Below, in pieces: positions 14,510-14,559 of a stretch of DNA of 14,559 nucleotides. The position numbers and the translations under genes are program-made. Each line of letters opens with the position of its first letter. The stretch's first letter is position 1. This DNA comes from an uncultured Bacteroidota bacterium. Lineage in GTDB: Bacteria > Bacteroidota > Bacteroidia > UKL13-3. The DNA is taken from the NCBI GenBank assembly GCA_903888395.1, contig CAISTO010000348.1:1-14559 (forward strand). Reading direction: 5' to 3'. The notes below the pieces were generated by a model that saw only the letters and a program-made list of their open reading frames with translations, ran no database searches and was not told where the DNA came from.

Positions 14510-14559
14510 ACCTTTCAATAATATTTAATGAAATAATCATAAATAAATTTATCAAATAA

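Noticed and set aside
14457..14555. A 33-residue N-terminal extension of SucA that looks hydrophobic.
   Set aside because: It contains the best promoter match in the window and does not resemble SucA N-termini; a membrane anchor on this cytoplasmic enzyme is not expected.
1..14559. CRISPR arrays, tRNA or rRNA genes, insertion sequences, prophage or toxin-antitoxin genes.
   Set aside because: I saw no regularly spaced repeats, tRNA-like cloverleafs, transposase motifs or terminal inverted repeats; nearly all of the sequence is explained by conserved chromosomal genes.

Overview
The window is an AT-rich (roughly 30 to 33% GC) piece of chromosome that looks like Bacteroidota. Four lines of evidence agree. 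PorX, the response regulator tied to the type IX secretion system, is restricted to that phylum. Several genes are preceded by the Bacteroidota-type -7 box TAnnTTTG rather than a TATAAT box. Ribosome-binding sites are A-rich instead of GGAGG-like. There is also an ECF sigma factor followed by a Bacteroidota-style membrane anti-sigma candidate. LpxD shows the cell makes lipid A. I cannot name a genus.

Layout. Positions 1-2386 (minus) read, in transcription order, as a 57-residue cysteine-rich CWC-family protein, a 191-residue exported protein that may be a beta-barrel, and a bifunctional (p)ppGpp synthetase/hydrolase (Rel) cut off by the left edge. Positions 2576-4966 (plus) hold MutS2 with a GTG start, closed by a strong hairpin terminator. 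Positions 5152-6705 (minus) hold porX. Positions 6969-11113 (plus) hold an HD-domain phosphohydrolase (GTG start, very short or no leader), lpxD, an ECF sigma factor, and a single-pass membrane protein with a duplicated cytoplasmic module that is probably its anti-sigma factor. Positions 11165-14456 (minus) hold sucA (2-oxoglutarate dehydrogenase E1) followed 19 nt later by a membrane-anchored SRPBCC protein.

How the genes fit together. Most are conserved chromosomal genes: stringent response (Rel), DNA or ribosome maintenance (MutS2), nucleotide hydrolysis (HD protein), lipid A synthesis (LpxD) and the TCA cycle (SucA). Three elements regulate or depend on the cell envelope: PorX for type IX secretion, LpxD for the outer leaflet, and the sigma/anti-sigma pair, which has an ECF-type promoter in front of it and is probably autoregulated. 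I see no insertion sequences, phage genes, CRISPR arrays, tRNAs or rRNAs.

I did not find a clearly undescribed system. The items most worth a second look are the two-copy module in the anti-sigma candidate and its shared intergenic words, the small CWC gene, the altered Smr motif of MutS2, the near-leaderless GTG start of the HD gene, and the start-site correction for sucA.
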